Below are positions 1 to 8,851 of a stretch of 64,000 bases of DNA, piece by piece (position 1 is the first letter of the stretch; every line of letters begins with the position of its first letter). Made by a program: the position numbers and the translations under genes. Below the pieces are notes generated by a model. That model saw only the letters and a list, made by a program, of their open reading frames with translations. It had not been told where the DNA came from and searched no databases. Origin of the DNA: Planctomycetota bacterium (lineage in GTDB: Bacteria; Planctomycetota; Phycisphaerae; Phycisphaerales; UBA5793); the NCBI GenBank assembly GCA_013112555.1, contig JABFGK010000002.1, positions 1,302,001 to 1,366,000 of the forward strand. The letters run 5' to 3'.

Positions 1-115
1 CTATGCGGCCCCGGCCACCGGTCCGGGCGGCAATAAACCAGATTCGTCTATCCAGTAAAGAGTCGGGATCGGGTGACCGGTGACGAAGTCGGTACCGTTC
101 CGAGGAGATGAAACC

Positions 116-433
116 GTGTACGCGATCATTGAAGACAGTGGCAGCCAGATGAAGGTGCAGCAGGGCGATGTGTTTGAGATCGACCTGCGTGATGCCAAGG
201 CAGATGACGAAATCACTTTTGATCACGTACTGCTGGTCGGGCCGGACGAGGGCGATGCCGTCATCGGCACGCCGTATGTCAACGGTGCAGCCGTGACGGC
301 CAAGGTGCTTTGTGAGAAGAAGGGTGAGAAACTTCAGATCATCAAGTACAAGCGCCGCAAGGGCTACAAGCGCAAGGTCGGTCATCGTCAGCCGTACCTG
401 ACGGTTGAAGTGACCGGAATCACACAGTCGTGA
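116..433 (+). CDS. rplU: 50S ribosomal protein L21
   Basis: Large-subunit ribosomal protein of 105 residues that binds 23S rRNA. The N-terminus VYAIIEDSGSQMKVQQGD matches the L21 opening (YAII-x-x-G-x-Q), and the basic C-terminal stretch KYKRRKGYKRKVGHRQPY matches the family's rRNA-binding tail. I chose the GTG at 116 because a GAGGAG ribosome-binding site lies at 102-107 and the L21 family starts at this tyrosine; an in-frame GTG at 80 would only add an unlike leader. The length is normal. The usual partner rpmA (L27) does not follow; the next gene is an unrelated DUF488-linked protein. Confidence 0.93.
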   Translation: MYAIIEDSGSQMKVQQGDVFEIDLRDAKADDEITFDHVLLVGPDEGDAVIGTPYVNGAAVTAKVLCEKKGEKLQIIKYKRRKGYKRKVGHRQPYLTVEVTGITQS

Positions 434-709
434 GTTGATTCCAAGGCTCAGCGTGCAAAAGGCGTTTTAGCACTGGGGTACTGCGAGTGTGTTTTCTCGT
501 CGTGGTGCTCTGTCGTCCAGATCTCTGTGCTGGTATGGCAGTCCGTTGTGCCTCTGTTTGGCGAGTTGTCTACATAGTGTTACGTTTTATTGTTTAGGTA
601 GCGGCCCAATGGGATCGTTGCGATGTCCCATGTCTCCGGGACGGACGCTTGTCAACAACACGTCCGACTGTCGGCGTGGGATTATCTTGTCTGAAGAGAT
701 GAGTGCGGC
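434..709. other. Gap between rplU and the DUF488 module
   Basis: About 275 bases without a convincing gene. An imperfect hairpin (GTGCAAAA at 453-460 with TTTTAGCAC at 465-473) lies just after rplU but has no T-run behind it, so it is only a weak terminator candidate. A short open frame here reads as cysteine- and serine-rich low-complexity protein with no recognisable family and is probably noise. rpmA is absent. Confidence 0.5.
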
Positions 710-1465
710 ATGAGCGTCAGTGAGACAATTCTGGTTACCGTTCGTACATACCCGACACCCAGCACCCATCACGTTGAAACCGTCTGTGTAGGGGGCATTT
801 CAAGGAAGGGGCAGTGGCGTCGGCTATATCCGGTACCACTACGGTACTTACGGGCGGAACAGCAGTTCAAGACTTGGGATTTGATCTCTGCTGATATTCG
901 ACCTGCCAAACGAGACAGCAGGCTCGAAAGCCGCAGAGCGCACCTGCCTACACTTCAGGTCACTGGTCACCTGCGTACCTGGCAGGCCCGAGACCAATGG
1001 GTACGGCCTACCATACATCCCTCGCTGCGTTCGCTGACAGACATACAGCGATCCCTCGGGCCTGTGGCTGTGGACGAGGTCAAGGATCTCATTGCAAATG
1101 AGACTTCTGCCGAGTGGGATGCGAAGCGAGCGAAGGCCTTAAGTAGTAGAATGCTCTTCGACGAATCATTGCCGCTCGAGAAGATGCCCCTTGAATTCAG
1201 ACTCATTTGGTCCGACGAGGCTGGAGATGAACACGACTCATTGGTCATTTCTTGGGAGATGGCTCAGACTTGGCGGCAATACAGGAAGCGGTACGAGAAT
1301 CCCGTTGACCAAATGCGTGCCAAACTGCTCGGTGACATGTTCTCGGCGCGAAACCGGGTAGCACTTTTCATGGGTAATCATTCGAGATTCCGACAGACCT
1401 TCATGGTGTGTGGGTGGTACATTCCACCAAGATCGGAGGTCGATGATGGGTCACTATTTGGATGA
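710..1465 (+). CDS. Uncharacterised protein paired with a DUF488 protein
   Basis: A 251-residue soluble protein of unknown function. It has no signal peptide or membrane segment. The N-terminus contains a YPVPLRYL stretch and the C-terminus an arginine/aromatic-rich block (FMGNHSRFRQTFMVCGWYIPP) that looks like a conserved core. The start ATG at 710 overlaps the end of a GAGATGAGTGCGGC stretch with GAAGAG upstream at about 694-699. Its end overlaps the start of the downstream DUF488 gene by 20 bases, so the two are translationally coupled and probably act together. I do not recognise a catalytic motif. Position after rplU, in place of rpmA, suggests an inserted accessory pair, which is inference. 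Confidence 0.6.
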   Translation: MSVSETILVTVRTYPTPSTHHVETVCVGGISRKGQWRRLYPVPLRYLRAEQQFKTWDLISADIRPAKRDSRLESRRAHLPTLQVTGHLRTWQARDQWVRPTIHPSLRSLTDIQRSLGPVAVDEVKDLIANETSAEWDAKRAKALSSRMLFDESLPLEKMPLEFRLIWSDEAGDEHDSLVISWEMAQTWRQYRKRYENPVDQMRAKLLGDMFSARNRVALFMGNHSRFRQTFMVCGWYIPPRSEVDDGSLFG

Positions 1466-2006
1466 TAATGCCAAACGACGCGTGCGAAACGCTAAGTCAC
1501 TTGAGGCGTTCGGAGTAGACCTGGGTGACTCGTTTAGCGAGCGGTACCGCACAATCCGCAAGGGCGAGGGGCCGACCATCTATACGGTAGGGTATGAGCG
1601 ACGGTCTGGAGATGATCTGATCAGTGCCCTGGTCGATGCTCAGATTGAAGTACTTGTTGACGTCCGTCAGAAGCCGTTTTCACGGAAACCGGATTTTCGG
1701 AAGGTCGCTCTGGCAACTCTGTGCGATGAAAGCGGAATCAGATACGAGACATGGACTCGGCTGGGCTCTACTCAACATCAGCGAGAGAGCCTTCGGGAGA
1801 CTGGTGATTACACAAGGTTTTATCGCCTGTTTCGCGATCTCATGAAGCGCGGGCGCAAGAATGAGATACGAGCGCTGGCGGACCTGTCGGCCACTGCGAC
1901 TATTGCACTAATCTGTTACGAGCGCGCCCACGACGAGTGCCACCGAAGCGTCGTTGCGGAACTTGCCGCCGAACTGTGCGATGCGTCGGTCGTCGCGATC
2001 ACGTGA
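1446..2006 (+). CDS. DUF488 domain-containing protein
   Basis: A 186-residue protein. Residues from about 44 onward are a DUF488 domain: it opens with TIYTVGYERRS, continues through VLVDVRQKPFSRKPDF, and near the C-terminus carries the family hallmark C-x-E then C-H-R (CYERAHDECHRS). The biochemical activity of DUF488 is not established; the conserved Cys/His/Arg residues suggest a nucleotide or metal site. Start: ATG codons lie at 1443 and 1446; the GGAGGT at 1435-1440 is better spaced for 1446. The start lies inside the preceding gene, so the pair is coupled. The downstream neighbour is convergent. Confidence 0.8.
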   Translation: MGHYLDDNAKRRVRNAKSLEAFGVDLGDSFSERYRTIRKGEGPTIYTVGYERRSGDDLISALVDAQIEVLVDVRQKPFSRKPDFRKVALATLCDESGIRYETWTRLGSTQHQRESLRETGDYTRFYRLFRDLMKRGRKNEIRALADLSATATIALICYERAHDECHRSVVAELAAELCDASVVAIT

Positions 2007-2135
2007 ATGGGGAAAAGCATGAAACCAGCGGGGGTCCCTTCTTTGCAGCTGTGCCACGCGATATGCGGAACGAGACACGATCGTGACTCGCCGGCTGAAT
2101 CTGTGCGCTGCGCCTGCCCGGCGCGTGCTCAGGGG

Positions 2136-4643
2136 TCAGTTGTTGTCCTCGGCCCCGTCTTTTCGTGAGATGTGCGGCGTGCTGCGTTCACTTGGGACGC
2201 TGTGCGGCTCACTGACGAGCATCGGCCCGTGCAGTTCAGTCACGCGGGATCGGAGTGCCAGCAGTGCCATCTGAAGTTGCAGGTCGATCGGTTCCACCAG
2301 GAGCCGATCCGGGTCGCGCGGGTCCAGGCCGGACGGTGTGCCTTGTTCGTCCTGATCGACTTCGGCAATGGCCGTCTCGTCGTCGCCGTCGTTCCCTGTC
2401 GTATCGGGCGGCTGTGGGGTAGCGGCCTCGCGACCATCAATCGAGTTGAGTACGAGATCGGCGGCTTCCCGGAGGCGGAGAGAATCGGCAATCTGCTCGG
2501 TGGTCATGCGCACCACGACGTGCGGGTCAACGCCCCAGTGGGAGGAGTTGTTCTCGCGGTGGATCTCCTCGCCCTTGGGCAGGAGGTAGTGCTGGGTGGT
2601 GAGGCGCATACGTGCGCTCGTCCCGACTCGAAGGACGGCCTGGACGCTGCCCTTGCCGTGTGTCCGGGTCCCGACCAGGACGGCCCGCTCATGGTCGCGC
2701 AGGCACCCGGAGACGATCTCGCTGGCTGAGGCCGAGCCGTTGTTGATGAGGACGGCCACTGGAATGTCATTGAGATCGGCAGCCATGCGCGGCTTGGCTC
2801 GAGTGGTCACGATGTTCTTGCGTGAGTCCTCGGTGTGCACAAGGGCCCCGGATTCAACAAAGCGATTCGACATGTCTTCTGCCTGACTCAGCAGCCCGCC
2901 GGGGTTGTACCGCAAGTCGAGGATCAGGCCGTTGAGCCCTTCTTGCCTGAGTTGGTTGATGGCTTGGTTGAAGTCAACCACCGTATCGGGCAGGAACTGG
3001 AGGCAGCGGATGTAACCGATGCCGGCATCGCGGTCGATCATGTAGTCCCAGTCGTTGCCGTCCCGTCTCCAGCCACGGATGGTGTCGATGATGATGCGGC
3101 CGCGGGTCACATCAAAGTCGAGTGGTTTCTCATAGCCTTCCCGCTCGATTGAGAGCATGACATTCGTTCCTGCCGGGCCGGTGATCTGATCGATGGCGCG
3201 ATCAAGTGTAATGCCGACGGTCGACTTCCCATCGACGGCCACAATGCGGTCTGCTGCCTTGATGCCGGCACGGTGGGCCGGGGAACCGAGCAGTGGTGTG
3301 ACGATGGTGAGTCGATACGCTTCATCCAGGTTGATCTTGATCCCGACTCCCGTGAATGACCCTCGCAGTTGCCGATTGAACATATCCATTTCATAGGGCC
3401 AGATGAGTCCGGAGAACTCGTCAAGGGTTCCCATGGCTCCCTGGCCGAACTCGTGATAGATCACCTGGCTCGGTACATGGAGTTCCTGTTCAGCGAGTCT
3501 GGCAATGTCACGCATGAGTTCCGATGAGACGCGGATGCTGGCGCCGCGCCCGGTCTGCCAGTTCTGCCGCTCCTTCTTGAGATACTCGATGAAGCGTGTT
3601 CGATTGTCTTCGTTGTCTAGTCCCGGGAAGACGTCATAGACGTCTGCGGTGGTCAGGAAGGTTTCGAGGCCTTCGAGCCCGCCGAGAATCATGGGGATCC
3701 AGCCGCGCTGCTCCAGATGTTCTTTAGCAGCCGCATTCATTGCCAGGGCCACCATGGTCTCGTCCACCCGACTGAGTTGCTGCTGCCAGGTCTCCTGCTC
3801 ATCCTCGTATGCCGGTCGGGGTTCCAGGTCACGGGCGATCCGACGTTCGTTGACCAGCTCGATCAGTCGTTCGGGTCGATAGAAGCGAAGCAGTGCGACT
3901 CGGCGTGAGACGCGCTTTGCATCCTCGCGGTAGCGTCTGTCCTTGGCATACAGCAGATTGAGCCGATAGAACAAGTCCTGTGACTCGAGCAGGTCGCCTG
4001 ACTCTTCTGCGCGGACGGCCGCGGTTTCTGCTTTGGCAGTGAGTCGTCGGACCTCGCGGCTGTTCAACAGCGAATCCATGGTCTGGATATCATCCGGATG
4101 CGTCAGGGCCAACACTTCCTGCGGCTCGGCATCGAGGCACAACTCGTGTGCAGCGATGGCATCGGCCAGGGCTTCGCTCAGGTCGCCCGCTTCCACATGC
4201 TCGGCCAGGTCCTGGAGTGCTTTGTCAAGTTGCTCTTTCCGCGATGCAGCCTGTTCGTCCAGGAAGGTCAGCAGGGCAGCGGCCTGTGCCTGCAACTCAT
4301 CGGACGTGTCCGTCACCAGGCCGTTTGATGCAGCGTTCTCTGCCAGTGATTCCAACAGCGACACAACCATGCCCTGACGTCCCTCGAGCGCATCAAGCCA
4401 GAGGGCCGGGGTATCGTCGGCCGTTTGGGAGACGTTTTGTGTGCGGTCCTGTTGCGGCCCCGGCAGCGCGAACGCTGAGTGGGTCATGCCGAAGGAGGCG
4501 ATGGTCCCGATGACGCAGGCCATGGCCACCGAGAAACGGCCTGCCTGTCGACGCCTGTGCGCTTGTGAGCGGTGTCCCCAGCGGGTCGAATCGCGGCTGA
4601 TCAAGTGTGAGTTCTGGAGAGCCTGCAAGAGTCGATCATTCAT
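2136..4643 (-). CDS. S41 family carboxy-terminal processing protease with PDZ domain
   Basis: An 835-residue envelope protease of the CtpA/Prc type, cutting near protein C-termini. A hydrophobic export/anchor segment lies around residues 38-60 (AMACVIGTIASFGMTHSAFA). A charged helical region follows to about 300, then a PDZ domain around 420-500 (FTGVGIKINL, GSPAHRAGIKAADRIVAVDG). The S41 core includes ILDLRYNPGG, the serine block NNGSASASE near 635 and the lysine in THGKGSVQ near 660, so the Ser/Lys pair is intact. It is about twice the length of CtpA because of the long N-terminal region and an acidic tail. It converges with the DUF488 gene. Confidence 0.9.
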   Translation of the reverse strand: MNDRLLQALQNSHLISRDSTRWGHRSQAHRRRQAGRFSVAMACVIGTIASFGMTHSAFALPGPQQDRTQNVSQTADDTPALWLDALEGRQGMVVSLLESLAENAASNGLVTDTSDELQAQAAALLTFLDEQAASRKEQLDKALQDLAEHVEAGDLSEALADAIAAHELCLDAEPQEVLALTHPDDIQTMDSLLNSREVRRLTAKAETAAVRAEESGDLLESQDLFYRLNLLYAKDRRYREDAKRVSRRVALLRFYRPERLIELVNERRIARDLEPRPAYEDEQETWQQQLSRVDETMVALAMNAAAKEHLEQRGWIPMILGGLEGLETFLTTADVYDVFPGLDNEDNRTRFIEYLKKERQNWQTGRGASIRVSSELMRDIARLAEQELHVPSQVIYHEFGQGAMGTLDEFSGLIWPYEMDMFNRQLRGSFTGVGIKINLDEAYRLTIVTPLLGSPAHRAGIKAADRIVAVDGKSTVGITLDRAIDQITGPAGTNVMLSIEREGYEKPLDFDVTRGRIIIDTIRGWRRDGNDWDYMIDRDAGIGYIRCLQFLPDTVVDFNQAINQLRQEGLNGLILDLRYNPGGLLSQAEDMSNRFVESGALVHTEDSRKNIVTTRAKPRMAADLNDIPVAVLINNGSASASEIVSGCLRDHERAVLVGTRTHGKGSVQAVLRVGTSARMRLTTQHYLLPKGEEIHRENNSSHWGVDPHVVVRMTTEQIADSLRLREAADLVLNSIDGREAATPQPPDTTGNDGDDETAIAEVDQDEQGTPSGLDPRDPDRLLVEPIDLQLQMALLALRSRVTELHGPMLVSEPHSVPSERSTPHISRKDGAEDNN

Positions 4644-5021
4644 GTGCGTGGTCCGGTAAGGTTAGGGTCATATGGTGTGGCCCGGTCATCCTGTGGCTGA
4701 CCTTTGTACCGACGTGATCGTAGAACGTGCCATTCCCGTGCTTTTTTCGAGTGTTTCGGAATCATTCGCGATATTGCCCTGTTCGTTCTTTATCGAACCT
4801 CCGGGTCTGGTTCAAGGGGTCGGCGCTGTTGATCCTATCGGAGCGTGATGGTACGGAGATCGGCCCGGCCGTGCGAATACGGCGAATCGATCGGCGAGAA
4901 TCGTCATAGTCAACATGGGTTTCCCATGCCTTGCCTCGTGGCGCGCGGCTTTCGGAACTGCGACAGATGTCGGGCAGGCCTTTGGATGGGCCCGTGATTA
5001 TACTTGTCAGTGACGCGAGCG
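4644..5021. other. Divergent intergenic region
   Basis: About 380 bases between the minus-strand protease and a plus-strand small membrane protein gene. It should hold both promoters. I see no convincing ORF, tRNA, terminator or strong palindrome; a T-rich tract (CTTTTTTCGAGTG) lies near 4741-4752. Confidence 0.4.
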
Positions 5022-5315
5022 ATGTTCATCCCGATTCTGGGTGCCTCTGTGTACTTGGCCACCGTGACCGAGGCACGACGATCGGCCTATACGCTTTTTG
5101 TGTTCATTGCTGCCATCCTCGCACTCCTGTTCGTGTTTGCGCTGGTCGCCTTGACCTATGGGCGGTACCGCCAGCGTGCTCGTGACCGCGCGTTGCGTCA
5201 GCGTGACAAGACCGTCCATATTGATGTCTGGCGTGAGTCCGGGCGTCGTCAGTCTCGCAGTACTGCGGCACAGGAGCCGCCGACCGATTCGGAACCGCCG
5301 GATGAGGTCCCGTGA
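5022..5315 (+). CDS. Small single-pass membrane protein
   Basis: A 97-residue protein of unknown function. One strong membrane helix (YTLFVFIAAILALLFVFALV) occupies about residues 23-43. A basic stretch (YGRYRQRARDRALRQR) follows, predicting a cytoplasmic C-terminal half that ends in an acidic, proline-containing tail. Starts are uncertain: TTG at 5004, GTG at 5010 and ATG at 5022 are all in frame; I chose the ATG. It lies 137 bases before an SDR gene on the same strand and might be co-transcribed. No family recognised. Confidence 0.55.
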   Translation: MFIPILGASVYLATVTEARRSAYTLFVFIAAILALLFVFALVALTYGRYRQRARDRALRQRDKTVHIDVWRESGRRQSRSTAAQEPPTDSEPPDEVP

Positions 5316-5452
5316 CGTTGTTTCCCTCCTGCCCAATACTGTGCGAATCGGTCTGTAGACGGGTAGTGCCTATTGTTGCCGGCTGTACAGCGCGTGACGC
5401 GCTGCCTGTCAGGGTATGTGCAGGGTGATGCAGCGGTGCTGGAGCGTCGATT

Positions 5453-6223
5453 GTGACTCCCCAAAAACAGACTGACTCGGACAGCCGGCCTTCGACAGAC
5501 CGCCCGCTGGCGATTGTAACCGGCGGCGCTCGGCGCGTGGGGCGTGCGATTTGTCTGGCATTGGCGCGACAGGGCTTTGATGTTGTTCTTACATATCGAA
5601 CAAGCCGGGCCGAGGCTGAGGACACGTGCAGGCAGTGCCGATCGAACGGTGTCTGGGCAAGATCACACCATCTTGATTTGAGTAATGTTCACCATACGGA
5701 GGAGTGCAGCAAGTCACTATTGGGTGAGTTTCCGGAGATTGACCTGTTGGTACATTGTGCCGGTCAATATGAGGCATCGAAGTGGGGGGATGTGACGGCG
5801 GATTCGTTGGAATCTCACTACCGGGTCAACGTCACGACGCCGGTTCTCATGCTGCAGACATTGGCACCGGCCCTTCGGGCGTCCGGTGGTTCCGTTGTGC
5901 TGTTTGGTGATATTCATGCCTCGGGGCGGCCTCGGAACGGCTACCTTGCGTATTCACTTTCTAAGTCTGCGGTTGAGGCCTCTGTCCGGCTGCTGGCACT
6001 GGAGTTGGCCCCGGAGATACGCGTTAACGGGATCGCCCCTGGGGTAATTGCATGGCCTGAGGACACGGCGAGCGATGAGCGGGACGCCTATGAGCAACGG
6101 ATCCCGCTGAAACGAGCCGGGACGCCGGAGGATGCTGCCGCCCTTGTTGTGTTCCTGGCTTGTAATGCGGCCTATGTAACCGGCGAGATCATCGCGCTCG
6201 ACGGTGGCCGGCGTCTGTGCTGA
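5453..6223 (+). CDS. SDR family oxidoreductase, pteridine-reductase-like
   Basis: A 256-residue NADPH-dependent short-chain dehydrogenase. The cofactor motif TGGARRVGRAI near residues 24-34 has the Arg-Arg typical of pteridine reductases (PTR1/FolM) rather than the usual TGxxxGIG. The active-site tyrosine and lysine are in YLAYSLSKSAVE. The C-terminus (GTPEDAAALVVFLACNAAYVTGEIIALDGGRRLC) is the standard SDR end. The likely role is reduction of dihydrofolate/dihydrobiopterin-type substrates or of 3-oxoacyl groups; the former is favoured by the RR motif. Start: GTG at 5453 with GGAG at 5441-5444. Confidence 0.82.
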   Translation: MTPQKQTDSDSRPSTDRPLAIVTGGARRVGRAICLALARQGFDVVLTYRTSRAEAEDTCRQCRSNGVWARSHHLDLSNVHHTEECSKSLLGEFPEIDLLVHCAGQYEASKWGDVTADSLESHYRVNVTTPVLMLQTLAPALRASGGSVVLFGDIHASGRPRNGYLAYSLSKSAVEASVRLLALELAPEIRVNGIAPGVIAWPEDTASDERDAYEQRIPLKRAGTPEDAAALVVFLACNAAYVTGEIIALDGGRRLC

Positions 6224-6809
6224 TACGGTCGGCGCCAATTGTGGCATACTGAGTGCTGTCGGCCCCCTCACGATCGAATTGTGGATAAGTTTCCCTGCTG
6301 TATGGTGCTGCAACGGAGTGATTCATCGGGCAGCGTCAGGGTGCGCTCCCGTTCTCATCGCGACAACCCCGTATATGCAAAACACTTACAAGAACTTACG
6401 CGAATGCTGCCGGCTTGCCCTTCAACCCATGATTGTGTATTAGACGCGATCGGGCTTGTCACCCCGTGCATGTAATCGGGACGCGGCGCGGTGTTGCAAC
6501 TGGCTCGTGATGTGATGTTGAGTCAATGACAACATAGTCACCGGAATGTAGGAACCCCGAGTGTGTGCATAGGGAACTGGCCTTACCAGGCAGAATGCAA
6601 CTCGGCCATGCTGCTGCACCTCACAAGCCTCACGCTCCCTTCTTGCAATGGCAGTACCGGGCACGGTCCGAATCGTGAATGGCAGTGGATTGCTGCGTGA
6701 CTTGCATCTGCGTTAGGATGGGCTATTATTATGCCGAACTTCCGGTAGTGTTGTGTTTACCGGGACCGAGTTCGGAACAGAACATTTTCCTTTTACAAGG
6801 CGGGTAACA
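6224..6809. other. Long intergenic region upstream of the H1-like gene
   Basis: About 585 bases with no supportable gene. Short frames on both strands show no family features. A TGTGGATAA sequence, identical to a DnaA box, lies around 6279-6289, but it is single and probably fortuitous. The 3' part carries a plausible promoter for the downstream gene. Confidence 0.45.
6702..6729 (+). promoter_or_regulatory. Candidate sigma-70 promoter for the H1-like gene
   Basis: TTGCAT at 6702-6707 and TATTAT at 6724-6729 are separated by 16 bases, close to a housekeeping -35/-10 pair. Transcription would begin around 6736 and give a leader of about 75 bases before the ATG at 6810. Judged by eye only. Confidence 0.4.
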
Positions 6810-7298
6810 ATGGCAAGACGAAAGCTCAGTAACATTTCGACAAGTGTACTCCAGCGAGAGTTGCAGCGGCGGCAGAGCACGCTCAAGTCGCTCGTTTCCA
6901 AACGCTCGAAGTTGGCAGCGGAGTTGGCATCGCTCGACGGCGAGATCGACGCATTGGGTGGCGCTGCTTCCCCGGCCCCGGCTGCGAAGCCGGCCAAGCG
7001 TCGCGGTCGCCCACGTAAGAAGGTTGCCAAGAAGCGTGCAGCCAAGCGAACCACCGCAGCTCGTCGCGGCCCGAAGCCTGGCGGCAAGCGGCCGAAGAAC
7101 AAGATGACGCTGCAGGACGCGATCGTCAAGGTCCTCAAGGGCGGTACCGTGCTCTCAGTGACTGAGATTACCGGCGCCGTTAAGAAGGTCGGCTACAAGA
7201 CGAATGCTGAGAACTTCCGCACGATCGTCAATCAGACCCTGATCAAGAACAACAAGGTGTTCAAGAAGGTCGCCCGCGGGCAGTACACGGTCAAGTGA
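6810..7298 (+). CDS. Histone H1-like, AT-hook nucleoid-associated protein
   Basis: A 162-residue, very basic protein. Residues about 1-50 form a helical, probably coiled-coil segment (LQRELQRRQSTLKSLVSKRSK). Residues about 55-95 are a Lys/Ala/Pro-rich linker with an AT-hook (KRRGRPRKK) and a second basic GPKPGGKRPKNK block. The last 65 residues form a winged-helix-like domain (TLQDAIVKVLKG to GQYTVK). This architecture is common in planctomycetes and suggests a DNA-compacting or regulatory protein. I chose ATG 6810 because AAGG at 6797-6800 precedes it; the upstream in-frame start only adds non-basic leader. A strong terminator follows. Confidence 0.8.
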   Translation: MARRKLSNISTSVLQRELQRRQSTLKSLVSKRSKLAAELASLDGEIDALGGAASPAPAAKPAKRRGRPRKKVAKKRAAKRTTAARRGPKPGGKRPKNKMTLQDAIVKVLKGGTVLSVTEITGAVKKVGYKTNAENFRTIVNQTLIKNNKVFKKVARGQYTVK

Positions 7299-7325
7299 CC
7301 TGAGTCAGGATCGCATCGTACACAT

Positions 7326-7384
7326 CGACCCATGTGGTCAGTCGCTCACCACAGCGACCGGACGCATGGGTCGTTTCTTTTTTT
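7326..7384 (+). terminator. Rho-independent terminator after the H1-like gene
   Basis: CGACCCATG (7326-7334) pairs with CATGGGTCG (7365-7373). An inner stem GTCGCT/AGCGAC (7341-7346, 7353-7358) extends the hairpin, and a T-rich run (7374-7384) follows. It ends plus-strand transcription before the convergent rmuC gene. Confidence 0.85.
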
Positions 7385-7416
7385 CTCGTGATTGGGCCGG
7401 GGAGATGGATCGGTAC

Positions 7417-8826
7417 TCAAGGTGAGTGGGGGTGTTCCGTCTCGGGAGGCGCGGGAGACGATACCGGCTCAACTCCGCTCGGCTCCTGCGGAATCACGTC
7501 GACGGTGCGTGCAGCCGGCAGCGACTTGGTGGATCGCACTTCCATCGACTCGAGGCGCTGGGCAGCCGGAATGAATCGGCGTTCAAGGGAACTGACCATC
7601 TTGTTGTACGATGTCACTGCCCGGCCAATGTGTTTGCCGGTATCGGCCAAATAGTCCAGCAGAACACAAATGCGTTCGTGCAGGATGCGCCCCTGTTCGA
7701 TTACCAGGCGCGCATCATCGGCCAACCGCTCCTGTTGCCAGCCGTAGGCCACGGCTTTGAGCAACGCAAGAAGTGTGGCCGGAGACGTGGGCACGACCCG
7801 ATGCTGCAGGGCGTAATCCAGCAGGTCCGTATCAACCCGGAGCGCTTCGCTGAGAAAAGCATCACCGGGAACAAACATGACGACGAAGTCCGGGGCCTGC
7901 TCGAACTGGGCCCAGTAACTCTTATGGCTCAGTTTCTTCACCTGCTCGCGCACCTGCGCAGCATGACGTTTGAGCGCGGTCTCGCGCTCGGCATCGGTGA
8001 CTGCCTGGGCTGCGTCCTGGTAGGCATCAATCGGGGCTTTGCTGTCCACCACGATCTGTCGGTTGTTCGGCAAGGTAAAGACCATGTCGGGCCGTCTCAC
8101 CGATTCGTCACTGTGTGATTGAACACTGACCTGCTCGGTGAAGTCGCAATAGGCCGTCATGCCGGCCAGTTCCACGATCCGGCGTAACTGCATTTCGCCC
8201 CACGCCCCTCGGCCATGTGGTGCTCGCAAGGCCCGCTCCAACTTGGCCGTCTGCAACGTCAGTTCACTGCCTGCTTTTTGTACCAGTTCCAGTTCCTTCT
8301 GGAGTGCTGCGTGTGCCTTCACGCGCGATTCTTCGATCCCGGTGAGGCGCTTATCGTAATTCGTGAGTGACTCACGAACGGGCTTTACCATGTCCTCAAT
8401 CGACTTCCGCTTGAGTTCGAAGTCCTTGTCCGACTCCTTTTGTCGGGCGTCAATGAGCTCTTTGGTTCGTTTGATCAGTTCTTCGCCACTTTTTTCCAGC
8501 GTGGCCCCTGCCAGTGCCTTGAAGGTCTGCTCCATCTGGCGGCGGGCTTCCTCATAGGCTTCGAGTCGCCCCTTGTGCTGGATGGCCATCTGCTCGACTT
8601 CCGTTTCGAGTCGAGCCACGCGATCGCGAGCCTGGGTCAACACGGTGCCGGCTTCCTCAAGTCGCTGCTCCAACTCACGTCGTTGTGCGAGGATTGATTC
8701 GACTTCGGCCTTATGCTCGTCGGCCTCGTCCCGTCGGTGCGCGCGATCTGCCCACAGCCAGATGCACACGGCTGCCGTCATGGCCAGGAGGATACCGAAC
8801 ACGATGGCAAGGGTTGTTGGAAGCAT
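7417..8826 (-). CDS. rmuC: DNA recombination protein RmuC
   Basis: A 469-residue membrane-anchored nuclease-like protein of the RmuC family, linked in E. coli to limiting rearrangements at inverted repeats. Residues about 4-25 are a membrane helix (TLAIVFGILLAMTAAVCIWLW) followed by a coiled coil to about 200. The RmuC domain comes next, with the signatures GAWGEMQLRRIVELAGM, PDMVFTLPNNRQIVVDSKAP, FVVMFVPGDAFLSEAL and SPATLLALLKAVAYGWQQE. The length is typical. The gene is transcribed towards the H1-like gene and is divergent from the giant glycosyltransferase gene, with only 25 bases between the two starts. Confidence 0.93.
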   Translation of the reverse strand: MLPTTLAIVFGILLAMTAAVCIWLWADRAHRRDEADEHKAEVESILAQRRELEQRLEEAGTVLTQARDRVARLETEVEQMAIQHKGRLEAYEEARRQMEQTFKALAGATLEKSGEELIKRTKELIDARQKESDKDFELKRKSIEDMVKPVRESLTNYDKRLTGIEESRVKAHAALQKELELVQKAGSELTLQTAKLERALRAPHGRGAWGEMQLRRIVELAGMTAYCDFTEQVSVQSHSDESVRRPDMVFTLPNNRQIVVDSKAPIDAYQDAAQAVTDAERETALKRHAAQVREQVKKLSHKSYWAQFEQAPDFVVMFVPGDAFLSEALRVDTDLLDYALQHRVVPTSPATLLALLKAVAYGWQQERLADDARLVIEQGRILHERICVLLDYLADTGKHIGRAVTSYNKMVSSLERRFIPAAQRLESMEVRSTKSLPAARTVDVIPQEPSGVEPVSSPAPPETEHPHSP

Positions 8827-8851
8827 GATTGCATGAGTCTACACCCGCCGG

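Noticed and set aside
489..713. Plus-strand frame of 74 codons between rplU and the DUF488 module
   Set aside because: Cys/Ser-rich low-complexity translation without ribosome-binding site or family similarity.
6279..6289. DnaA-box-identical TGTGGATAA, also at 33923-33931, as a replication origin signal
   Set aside because: Only single copies at two distant places, with no dnaA, dnaN or box cluster; a 9-mer is expected about this often by chance in 64 kb on two strands.
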